32,957 nt of DNA. Origin: Parabacteroides sp. An277 (GTDB lineage: Bacteria; Bacteroidota; Bacteroidia; Bacteroidales; Tannerellaceae). Under the pieces are notes generated by a model. That model had not been told where the DNA came from, searched no databases, and saw only the letters and a list, made by a program, of their open reading frames with translations. Position 1 is the stretch's first letter. Every line of letters starts with the position of its first letter. A program made the translations under genes and the position numbers. Location of the stretch: positions 1 through 32,957 of the forward strand of contig NZ_NFJB01000034.1 of assembly GCF_002159645.1 (NCBI RefSeq), written 5' to 3'. This document shows positions 8,004-15,462 of this stretch, in pieces.

Positions 8004-8190
8004 ATAGAATTGACTACTCAATCTTATTAAACACAAATGAATCTATAGAAATTGATAACTCAATACTTATAGACATGACTGTGTTCGTATAAATTGACTA
8101 CTCAATTTAAACGAATGCAACCGTGTTCATATAAATTGACTACTCAATATATACAAACACACCTTCGTTTTATCAAATAGAGTACTCAAA
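8004..8190 (+). repeat. 42-bp-period array of five dyad sites
   Basis: Five copies of a 15-bp core related to AATTGACTACTCAAT start at exactly 8008, 8050, 8092, 8134 and 8176. Copies 1, 3 and 4 are identical, copy 2 has one change, and copy 5 is degenerate (AATAGAGTACTCAAA). Each core is a dyad, ATTGA-N4-TCAAT. Around copy 3 it extends to 14-bp arms with one mismatch (TTCGTATAAATTGA at 8084-8097 against TCAATTTAAACGAA at 8102-8115), and copy 4 extends similarly. Spacer sequence is only loosely conserved. The constant 42-bp period is four DNA turns. The array lies between the purF terminator and the sigma-factor promoter. Confidence 0.85.
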
Positions 8191-8268
8191 TGCATTAAAA
8201 TCAATCTACGTGGCTGTGGCGATGACTCTTTTTAAAGAAATTGTCATATCTTTTTAAAAGAAAAGCCT

Positions 8269-8276
8269 TATCTTTG
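8269..8276 (+). promoter_or_regulatory. -7 box of the ECF sigma operon
   Basis: TATCTTTG matches TAnnTTTG, with the expected transcript start near 8283. The region before it holds short imperfect repeats of CTTTTTAAA (about 8228 and 8250) and no well-spaced -33 TTTG, which would suit activator dependence. Confidence 0.5.
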
Positions 8277-8311
8277 CATGAAAGAAACATGGAAAACAAA
8301 CCAATATAAAC

Positions 8312-8875
8312 GTGGAAAGCTGGAATTTCAGTAAGTTATATACCGAGTACTACAAGCGTGCGTTCCTCTTCGCCAAATCTTATGTGCGCGACGAGATGGC
8401 GGCCGAGGACATCGCATCAGATGCCCTGATACGCCTTTGGGACACGTTGAAACAAGAAACGGTAGAACACCCTTTAGCCTTGCTGACCTTCATCCTGCGA
8501 AATCAGTCGCTAAACTACCTGAAGCACGAGGCCATCCACCAAGAGGCGATGGAACACATCTCCCAAAAACGAATTCGGGACATCCACTATCGCATCAGCT
8601 CGCTCGAAGCCTGCAACCCCGAAGAAATCTTCTCGACCGAAATTACGGAAATCCTGCGCCGCACGCTGGCATCCCTTCCCGAACAAACCCGCCGCATCTT
8701 TATCATGAGTCGATACAAGCAGATGAGCATCAAGGAAATATCCGAACAGTTGCATCTCGCGCCGAAAAGCGTAGAATACCATATCACCAAATCCCTCAAG
8801 GCGCTCCGCGTGGCGTTGAAGGATTATTTGCCCATCTTTTATTTGTTGTTTTACACGCACCTACACAGCCATTAA
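8312..8875 (+). CDS. ECF-family RNA polymerase sigma-70 factor
   Basis: A 187-residue ECF sigma factor of the type paired with FecR in Bacteroidetes. Region 2 is seen at about 8-75 (FAKSYVRDEMAAEDIASDAL with the RLWD end). Region 4 is seen at about 125-178 (LPEQTRRIF, then an HTH ending VEYHITKSLKALR). It should direct transcription of the SusC/SusD operon when FecR releases it. The start is GTG: the in-frame sequence upstream reaches a stop at 8279-8281 without any ATG, and the next internal Met is residue 29. A six-codon frame (ATG 8289, TAA 8307-8309) ends two bases before the GTG and may couple translation. The FecR gene follows after 80 bp. Confidence 0.92.
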   Translation: MESWNFSKLYTEYYKRAFLFAKSYVRDEMAAEDIASDALIRLWDTLKQETVEHPLALLTFILRNQSLNYLKHEAIHQEAMEHISQKRIRDIHYRISSLEACNPEEIFSTEITEILRRTLASLPEQTRRIFIMSRYKQMSIKEISEQLHLAPKSVEYHITKSLKALRVALKDYLPIFYLLFYTHLHSH

Positions 8876-8955
8876 AAAAAATTTCGCATTTTCTTTCCTT
8901 TTTATTCAGGGATTCCCTCGCTTGAATTGTCTTCTTATATGTAAAAGGAAGAAGA

Positions 8956-9900
8956 ATGTGCATGGAAAAAGATTTGTTACAACGATATGTGGAAGGAAAC
9001 GTCTCGCAGGAAGAAGCGGATGCAGTCGTAGACTGGTTGGATGCCGACCCGGAACACGTCAGGGAGTTCATGGCATTGCATAAAGTCTATGACATAACGG
9101 TGATGAACCAATCCACATTCCCTTCCCCCGAGGTCCACGAAAAAAAGCGACAAGTCCGATTTTTTATAACCGAATTGCTCAAAGTAGCAGCTATTGTCTT
9201 GTTGGTGTTAGGTATCCAACAGATTATCGACTACCGTCAGCATAATTCCTCGCTGCTTACCTATCAAACACTTTACGTTCCTGCCGGACAACGAGCCGAA
9301 TTACTTCTGCCAGATAGCACGCATGTATGGCTCAATGCCCATTCACGGTTGGTCTATCCCGTGACGTTCAACCGCGATATACGTTCCGTGGAATTAGAAG
9401 GCGAAGCCTATTTTGATGTAAAACGGAATGAACAAATCCCCTTCTTGGTAAAGACCCCGAAGATGAATGTACGCGTATTAGGAACGAAATTCAACGTCTC
9501 GGCTTATGCCGAAGAGGCGGGATTCGAAGTAGCGTTGCTTGAAGGAAGCGTCGAGCTGGAAACAGACGACCAAACAGCTATTTATCAAATGCAGCCAGGC
9601 GAACAGGTACGGTACGTAGACGGGAAATATGAATCCAACCCTATCGAAGAATTGGATTATTTCAAATGGAAAGAGGGGCTGATATGCTTCCGCAACCAAC
9701 CTATCTCGGAAATTGTGGAAAAACTCTCCCTCTATTTCGATGTCCAGATAGAGGTTCTGAACCCAGATCTGCTGAATGAATACTATACCGGAAAGTTCCG
9801 CACAAAAGACGGCGTAGAACAAGTCCTGAAAGTATTGCAACTGGAACACCATTTTCAATACGAGAAAGATAACGAACAAAATAAAATAACGATTAAATAA
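8956..9900 (+). CDS. FecR-type anti-sigma factor
   Basis: A 314-residue inner-membrane regulator. An N-terminal cytoplasmic segment (1-70) with the short sigma-binding helix region is followed by one membrane helix (about 72-91), a periplasmic FecR domain (about 105-205, with AELLLPDSTHVWLNA and GEAYFDV) and a C-terminal DUF4974 STN-like domain (about 245-312). It receives the signal from the STN domain of the downstream SusC and controls the sigma factor encoded just upstream. The start could be the second Met (8962), which is the commoner N-terminus (MEKDLL). Gene order sigma, FecR, SusC is standard for trans-envelope signalling loci. Confidence 0.93.
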   Translation: MCMEKDLLQRYVEGNVSQEEADAVVDWLDADPEHVREFMALHKVYDITVMNQSTFPSPEVHEKKRQVRFFITELLKVAAIVLLVLGIQQIIDYRQHNSSLLTYQTLYVPAGQRAELLLPDSTHVWLNAHSRLVYPVTFNRDIRSVELEGEAYFDVKRNEQIPFLVKTPKMNVRVLGTKFNVSAYAEEAGFEVALLEGSVELETDDQTAIYQMQPGEQVRYVDGKYESNPIEELDYFKWKEGLICFRNQPISEIVEKLSLYFDVQIEVLNPDLLNEYYTGKFRTKDGVEQVLKVLQLEHHFQYEKDNEQNKITIK

Positions 9901-9935
9901 AATGCCTATGAGGAAGGAAACAGAATAAGAATAAA

Positions 9936-10011
9936 AACCGGACGCTGTTCACACAGCATCCGGCCCAAACAATTATTAACTTAAAAAAGGAGGCCTGCGC
10001 CATACGCAGGC
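9936..10011 (+). promoter_or_regulatory. Two hairpins in the FecR-SusC gap
   Basis: An imperfect stem CCGGACGCTG/CAGCATCCGG (about 9938-9962) is followed by a perfect GCCTGCG-N5-CGCAGGC hairpin (9993-10011), 31 bases before the SusC ATG. The first could attenuate read-through from the sigma/FecR pair and the second could affect SusC translation or mRNA stability. There is no long U-run, so these are not classical terminators. Confidence 0.5.
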
Positions 10012-10042
10012 AGTAAAGTACAATTAGATTAAATGCAAATTT

Positions 10043-13000
10043 ATGAAAAAGAATTTGGTCAAGGTATCGAAAGCCTTGACATTAACCGAATTTAATATCC
10101 CAAGAGTTATGAAGTTAACATCTCTATTTGGATTGTTATGCATTTCTTCTGCTTTTGCGGCACAAGTCAATTCGCAAACTATGCGAGTGAGCATTCACGC
10201 AAATCAGAAGCAAGCGAAAGATATTATTAAACAAATTGAAGAACAAACCGATTATCTTTTTGTTTACAATAAAAAAGTAAACCTGAACCATATCGTATCA
10301 ATCAAGGCAAACAATGAAACGGTAGCAAAAGTTTTAGATCGCATGTTTGCCGGGACAGACATCGTATATGCTGTTCAAGGTAATAATATTTTGTTGATGC
10401 ACAAAAGCACAACCCCTCAACAAGAAGAAAAGAAAATTATTAGTGGAACCATTTTGGATGCGGCTGGAATTCCGGTAATAGGAGCCAATGTAATTGTGAA
10501 AGGCACGACAAACGGTACAATCACTGATATGGATGGTAAATTCTCATTGGAAGTCACAGCGGATGCCGTATTGGAAATATCCTATATCGGATACTCTACG
10601 CAGACCATTCTGGTTGGAAACCAAACCAATCTCAACGTAACCCTCCAAGAAGACAGTGAAACATTGGATGAATTAGTTGTTGTTGGCTATGGTACAATGA
10701 AGAAAAAGGATTTGACCGGCTCCATGAGTGCTTTGAAAGGAGACGAACTGGCTTCCCGTCGGACCACTCAATTATCAACAGCCTTGCAAGGTGCGACTTC
10801 AGGTGTATTGGTGACACGCGATAACAGCGCTCCAGGCGCAACTGCTTCTATTCGGATTCGTGGTGTGACGACAATTGGTGAAACCAGCCCGTTAGTTATT
10901 ATAGATGGTGTCCCAGGCGATATCAACCAGGTAAATCCTGAAGATGTAGAAAACATCTCCGTACTGAAAGATGCGGCATCTGCGTCTATTTACGGTTCTC
11001 GTGCAGCAGCCGGTGTCATTGTGATTACAACAAAGCGTGCAAAAGCAGATGATTTATCATTGAGTTATAACTTTGAGTATGGCTGGGAAATGCCGACTGA
11101 ACTTCCAGAATACGTAGGAGCACAACGTTTTTTGGAAATGGTAAATGAAACACGCTACAATGACAACAACGCCGGAGGTTGGTATCAAACCTATTCGGAA
11201 GATCAAGTAAATAATTGGGTACGAAATCATGCAACAGACCCAGACAATTACCCAATAGTAGACTGGCAAGATGCCTTATTGAAGAGTTCTGCACCACGCC
11301 AGACACATTCTGTAAATATATCAGGAGGTAGTAAAGTTGTGAAATCAAAGGCTTCTTTCCGATATGATAAGACAGATGGTTTGTATGAGAACCGGAATTA
11401 CGAACGTTTCATGGTTCGCGTAAACAACGATATCCAAGTAAACAAATGGATTGCGGCTCATTTGGATGTAAATTTTAATCGCTCGAGCGACGAAACACCT
11501 CATGCGAATCCATTAGCTGCTGGTATACGAGCCACTCCTCCTATCTATGCGATCCGTTGGACAAATGGATTATGGGGAGATGTAAAAGATGGCGAAAACG
11601 CATTAGCTGTCATAACCGATGGTGGTACTAGGAAAACATGGAGTACACAAGTCGGCGGTAAAGCAGGATTGGATATCACACCCTTTGACGGGTTAAAAAT
11701 TTCTGCAGTCGTCGCTCCGAATTATTATTTCACCAAAATAAAGAACTTCACAAAGCAAGTACCTTATACTTATGCAAACGATCCCAATACGATTCGTGGG
11801 TACATGTTTGGAACTCAAACAACCAATTTAGCCGAAGAGCGAAACGACAACTACGATATCACTTCTCAAATCTTCGCCAATTATGATAAAACGTTTGGTA
11901 AACACTCTCTTTCCATCATGGTGGGTTATGAAGACTTTTTCGCTTCGTGGGAAAACTTGACGGCTTCACGTGACCAGTACGAATTAAAAGATTATCCTTA
12001 TTTAGACGTGGGTCCAGAAACCTATCGAGACAATAGCGGAAATGCGGAAGAATATGCCTATCGTTCGTTCTTCGGTCGTGTAGCTTATAGCTACGACAAT
12101 CGCTATTTGATTCAGGCCAACTTCCGCCGTGATGGTTCTTCTCGTTTCGCCGCAGATAGTCGATGGGCAAACTTTCCCTCGTTCTCAGCTGGTTGGGTAT
12201 TGAGCGAAGAACAATTCATGAAGGATTTGAATTGGAATTGGTTGTCTTATTTAAAGCTAAGAGGATCTTGGGGTACGTTAGGGAATGAACGTATTACGGA
12301 TGTGACCAACGAAGACGATCCTAACAAACAGAACTATTATCCTTACCAATCTGCCATTATATTCGGTTCGTCTCTTTTCTATAATGGAAATACCGTAACC
12401 TCTTTGACAACAGCAGCACAACAGGCTTATGCCGTACGGGATATTACATGGGAAACGACCGAAACTTGGGACATTGGTTTGGATGCCCAATTCTTAGATA
12501 GCCGTTTGACCTTTGCTTTCGACTATTACCAAAAGCATACGCGGGATATGTTGATTGCCACAGAAATTCCGAGTTTCATCGGCTATGATAATCCGTATGT
12601 GAATGCAGGTCGGATGGATACGAAAGGATATGACATCGAAATCGGTTGGCGCGATCAAATTGGCGAATTCAGCTATTCGGTATCTGCAAACTTATCTGAT
12701 TTCGTTTCCCGTATGGGCGACTTGGGTGGAACAGAATATTTGGGAGACCAAGTAAAAATGGAAGGCAGCGAATTCAATGAATGGTACGGTTATTTGAGCG
12801 ATGGCTTATTCCAAACGGCTGAAGAGGTTGCCAATTCTCCCAAATTGAATGACAATGTAACTATTGGTGATATCAAATATAAAGATATTTCCGGACCGGA
12901 TGGCGTGCCTGATGGTATTATTTCTCCGGAATACGACCGTGTATTATTAGGTGGTTCTCTGCCTCGCTATATGTATGGTGTTAATCTATCTGCTTCTTGG

Positions 13001-13447
13001 AAAGGCTTCGACCTCTCTTTGATGTTCCAAGGTGTTGGTAAGCAAAATGCCCGCATCGCCCGCGAAATGGTGGAAGGTCTGAATGCAAACTGGTCTGGTT
13101 TCCCTGAATTGTTGGAAGGCAACTATTGGAGCGTCAATAATACGGCAGAGCAGAATCTGGAAGCTAAATATCCGCGCTTGACCCGCAATAATGTAGAGGC
13201 GAATATGGCTATGTCTGATTATTGGTTATTTAATGGTCGGTATGTACGTCTGAAGAACTTGACGATTGGTTATACGCTTCCGACGGAATTGACCAAAAAG
13301 GCAAGCATCGATATGGTCCGTTTCTATGTATCGGGTAATGATTTGTTCTGCATCAGCAAATATCCGCATGGTTGGGACCCGGAAGTGAGTGCGACAGGTT
13401 ATCCTATCACCTCTTCTGTTTTGTTAGGCGTATCCGTTAATTTTTAA
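10043..13447 (+). CDS. SusC/RagA TonB-dependent transporter with STN domain
   Basis: A 1134-residue outer-membrane glycan transporter. It has a long signal region (cleavage likely after AFAAQVNSQ, about 40-45), an STN signalling domain (about 47-120), a carboxypeptidase-regulatory-like domain (about 132-200, GTTNGTITDMDGKFSL), a TonB box-like DELVVVGYG (209-217), a plug (about 220-340) and a beta barrel to the C-terminal Phe (SVLLGVSVNF). The STN domain marks it as a transducer that contacts the FecR protein, so substrate binding should raise transcription of its own operon. The SusD gene starts directly after the stop codon, so the two form the usual transporter/lid pair. The ligand cannot be read from sequence; the GH20 neighbour suggests a GlcNAc- or GalNAc-containing glycan. 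Confidence 0.97.
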   Translation: MKKNLVKVSKALTLTEFNIPRVMKLTSLFGLLCISSAFAAQVNSQTMRVSIHANQKQAKDIIKQIEEQTDYLFVYNKKVNLNHIVSIKANNETVAKVLDRMFAGTDIVYAVQGNNILLMHKSTTPQQEEKKIISGTILDAAGIPVIGANVIVKGTTNGTITDMDGKFSLEVTADAVLEISYIGYSTQTILVGNQTNLNVTLQEDSETLDELVVVGYGTMKKKDLTGSMSALKGDELASRRTTQLSTALQGATSGVLVTRDNSAPGATASIRIRGVTTIGETSPLVIIDGVPGDINQVNPEDVENISVLKDAASASIYGSRAAAGVIVITTKRAKADDLSLSYNFEYGWEMPTELPEYVGAQRFLEMVNETRYNDNNAGGWYQTYSEDQVNNWVRNHATDPDNYPIVDWQDALLKSSAPRQTHSVNISGGSKVVKSKASFRYDKTDGLYENRNYERFMVRVNNDIQVNKWIAAHLDVNFNRSSDETPHANPLAAGIRATPPIYAIRWTNGLWGDVKDGENALAVITDGGTRKTWSTQVGGKAGLDITPFDGLKISAVVAPNYYFTKIKNFTKQVPYTYANDPNTIRGYMFGTQTTNLAEERNDNYDITSQIFANYDKTFGKHSLSIMVGYEDFFASWENLTASRDQYELKDYPYLDVGPETYRDNSGNAEEYAYRSFFGRVAYSYDNRYLIQANFRRDGSSRFAADSRWANFPSFSAGWVLSEEQFMKDLNWNWLSYLKLRGSWGTLGNERITDVTNEDDPNKQNYYPYQSAIIFGSSLFYNGNTVTSLTTAAQQAYAVRDITWETTETWDIGLDAQFLDSRLTFAFDYYQKHTRDMLIATEIPSFIGYDNPYVNAGRMDTKGYDIEIGWRDQIGEFSYSVSANLSDFVSRMGDLGGTEYLGDQVKMEGSEFNEWYGYLSDGLFQTAEEVANSPKLNDNVTIGDIKYKDISGPDGVPDGIISPEYDRVLLGGSLPRYMYGVNLSASWKGFDLSLMFQGVGKQNARIAREMVEGLNANWSGFPELLEGNYWSVNNTAEQNLEAKYPRLTRNNVEANMAMSDYWLFNGRYVRLKNLTIGYTLPTELTKKASIDMVRFYVSGNDLFCISKYPHGWDPEVSATGYPITSSVLLGVSVNF

Positions 13448-15172
13448 ATGATGAAAAATATGAAACGAAATAGAAATATCATAATTGCGCTTTTCAGCGG
13501 AATGGTTTTATTGTCTTCTTGCCACGATTTGGATTTGAATCCGCTTTCGTATGGTTCCACAGAAACGTGGTATTCCGATGAGACGGAGGTCAAGATGGCC
13601 GTAAACGAATTGTATAAAAGTGAATTTTGGACGTTGGACGAAGATGGCGATGCCAGCACGGACTGGTCGGACGATAACATTTATCGTGAAGCATTGACCG
13701 ATTTCCAGTTGGGTACGTTGACAGGACAGAACTCAACGATTACCACCATTTGGGACAATCAATACAAAGTAATTGCCCGTGCAAACGGCGTCATCCATAA
13801 AGCGCAACGGGCTATCGAGAACGGAGCTTCCGAAACAGCTATCAACCAATTGATCGCGGAAGCCCATTTCCACCGTGCTACGGCTTACGCTAAGTTGATG
13901 TGCAAATTCGGTGATGTGCCTTTGGTGGAAGAAGATATCGATATCGACGAAGGACTGGCGATGGGACGTACGCCATTGGCAACCGTCAAGCAATTCGTGT
14001 ACGATGAATATGATTTGGCGATTGCAGGATTGCCTACATCTTATTCAGGCGGAGAGCAACGGGCAACCAAAGGCGCAGCCATGGCATTGAAAGCTCGCTA
14101 TGCCTTGTATATGGGCGATTATGAGCTGGCCGCCGAACAAGCTAAAGCGGTTATGGATTTGGGCATTTACCAATTGCATCCCAGCTATCGTGAGCTCTTC
14201 TTGCAAAGTACGAAGAACTCTTCGGAATCGATTTTCTTGATTCCGCGTTCGATTGAATACGGTATTTACAACAATGCGCAGTATCCGTTGCCCAGAAACG
14301 TAGGCGGTTATGGCGCACCAAACCCGACGTGGGATTTGTTGGCGGCTTATGTCTGCACGGATGGTCTTCCTATTGATGAGTCTCCGCTTTTCGATCCGCA
14401 CGACCCGTTCAAGAACCGCGACCCGCGTTTGAGTATGACGATCGTTCCGTTTGGCGAGAACTGGTGCGGCGTGGAATATAATCCGCATCCGGAAGCGTTA
14501 CAAGTCATGAACTATAATACCGGTGAAATGATTACGAACAACGATACGCGTGCCAACGCCCAGTATGCTTCTTACAATGGGTTGGTATGGAAGAAAGGTT
14601 TGGACGAGAGCTGCTTGCAAAATGCCATGCGCTCGGAGGCCGACCGAATCATCATCCGCTACGCCGACATCCTGTTAATCTATGCCGAGGCAAAGATTGA
14701 GTTGAACCAAATCGACCAGTCGGTGTTGGACGCGATGAACGAAGTACGTGCCCGTGCGTATGGCGTGGATAAATCGGCTACGGACCAATATCCTGCCTTC
14801 CAGATGGTGAGCCAAGAGGAATTGCGCTCTCAATTGCGTATGGAACGCCGCATGGAATTCCCGAAAGAGGGACTTCGGTACATGGACTTGATCCGTTGGA
14901 AATTGATGGACAAGGTGATGACGAAGAAAGTCTACATGATGCTTTATCCCTCTTCTTTGCTCATCGAGAATGTGGTCAATACGGGCGATTGGTTCTGGGC
15001 ATTCACGCCGGATATCGACGAGAACGGATTGGCGGACTTTACGAAGTTGGAAGCGGCGGGGAAGATTGCCGTCGTGGCCACGAAAAACTGGAACGAACGC
15101 CAATACCTCTGGCCAATCCCGACTACGGAAGTGCTGATCAACCCAAACATGAAGCAGAACCCGGGATATTAA
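13448..15172 (+). CDS. SusD/RagB outer-membrane glycan-binding lipoprotein
   Basis: A 574-residue SusD-family protein. The signal peptide ends in the lipobox LLSSC (Cys25), so it is lipid-anchored. The family pattern is clear: an N-terminal TPR-like helical part (for example INQLIAEAHFHRATAYAKL), central ADRIIIRYADILLIYAEA, and the conserved ending YLWPIPTTEVLINPNMKQNPGY. It should form the lid over the SusC barrel and capture glycan. The ATG directly follows the SusC stop. A second Met five codons in is a possible alternative start. After its stop comes the 41-bp tandem repeat, then the GH20 gene. Confidence 0.96.
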   Translation: MMKNMKRNRNIIIALFSGMVLLSSCHDLDLNPLSYGSTETWYSDETEVKMAVNELYKSEFWTLDEDGDASTDWSDDNIYREALTDFQLGTLTGQNSTITTIWDNQYKVIARANGVIHKAQRAIENGASETAINQLIAEAHFHRATAYAKLMCKFGDVPLVEEDIDIDEGLAMGRTPLATVKQFVYDEYDLAIAGLPTSYSGGEQRATKGAAMALKARYALYMGDYELAAEQAKAVMDLGIYQLHPSYRELFLQSTKNSSESIFLIPRSIEYGIYNNAQYPLPRNVGGYGAPNPTWDLLAAYVCTDGLPIDESPLFDPHDPFKNRDPRLSMTIVPFGENWCGVEYNPHPEALQVMNYNTGEMITNNDTRANAQYASYNGLVWKKGLDESCLQNAMRSEADRIIIRYADILLIYAEAKIELNQIDQSVLDAMNEVRARAYGVDKSATDQYPAFQMVSQEELRSQLRMERRMEFPKEGLRYMDLIRWKLMDKVMTKKVYMMLYPSSLLIENVVNTGDWFWAFTPDIDENGLADFTKLEAAGKIAVVATKNWNERQYLWPIPTTEVLINPNMKQNPGY

Positions 15173-15194
15173 GCTAAAACGGGGATACGGGATG

Positions 15195-15426
15195 TTGCTG
15201 CAATTTTGCGGCAACATTTCGCAGCTCGCGAAAGCTTCCTGCAATTTTGCGGCAACGTTTCGCGACTCGCGAAAGCCTCCTGCAATTTTGCGGCAACGTT
15301 TCGCGACTCGCGAAAGCCTCCTGCAATTTTGCGGCAACGTTTCGCGACTTGCGAAAGTCTCCTGCAACTTTGCAGCAACGTTTCGCGACTCGCGAAAGTC
15401 CCCTGCAACTTTGCAGCAACGTCTCG
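15195..15426 (+). repeat. 41-bp tandem hairpin repeat, about six copies
   Basis: Copies of GCAATTTTGCGGCAAC (GCAACTTTGCAGCAAC in the last two) start at 15200, 15241, 15282, 15323, 15364 and 15405, an exact 41-bp period. Each full unit contains TTTCGCG-ACT-CGCGAAA, a 7-bp stem with a 3-nt loop, plus a weaker GTTGC/GCAAC pairing; copies differ by a few bases, with a degenerate first hairpin (CGCAGCTCGCG). The unit has almost no stop codons in any frame, so long open frames run through it on both strands. I regard these as non-coding. It lies in the gap between SusD and the GH20 gene. Confidence 0.93.
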
Positions 15427-15462
15427 CATCTTAAAATTAATCCAATTAAAAGGTCTATCACT

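Noticed and set aside
7895-8092. Plus-strand 65-codon frame after purF
   Set aside because: It runs through the purF terminator and into the 42-bp array.
8004-8190. CRISPR array
   Set aside because: The conserved core is only 15 bp with 27-bp spacers that are themselves partly similar and dyadic, and no cas gene is nearby.
15247-15462. 72-codon N-terminal extension of the GH20 gene
   Set aside because: It is made of repeat-derived sequence; the ATG at 15463 gives a proper lipoprotein signal peptide.
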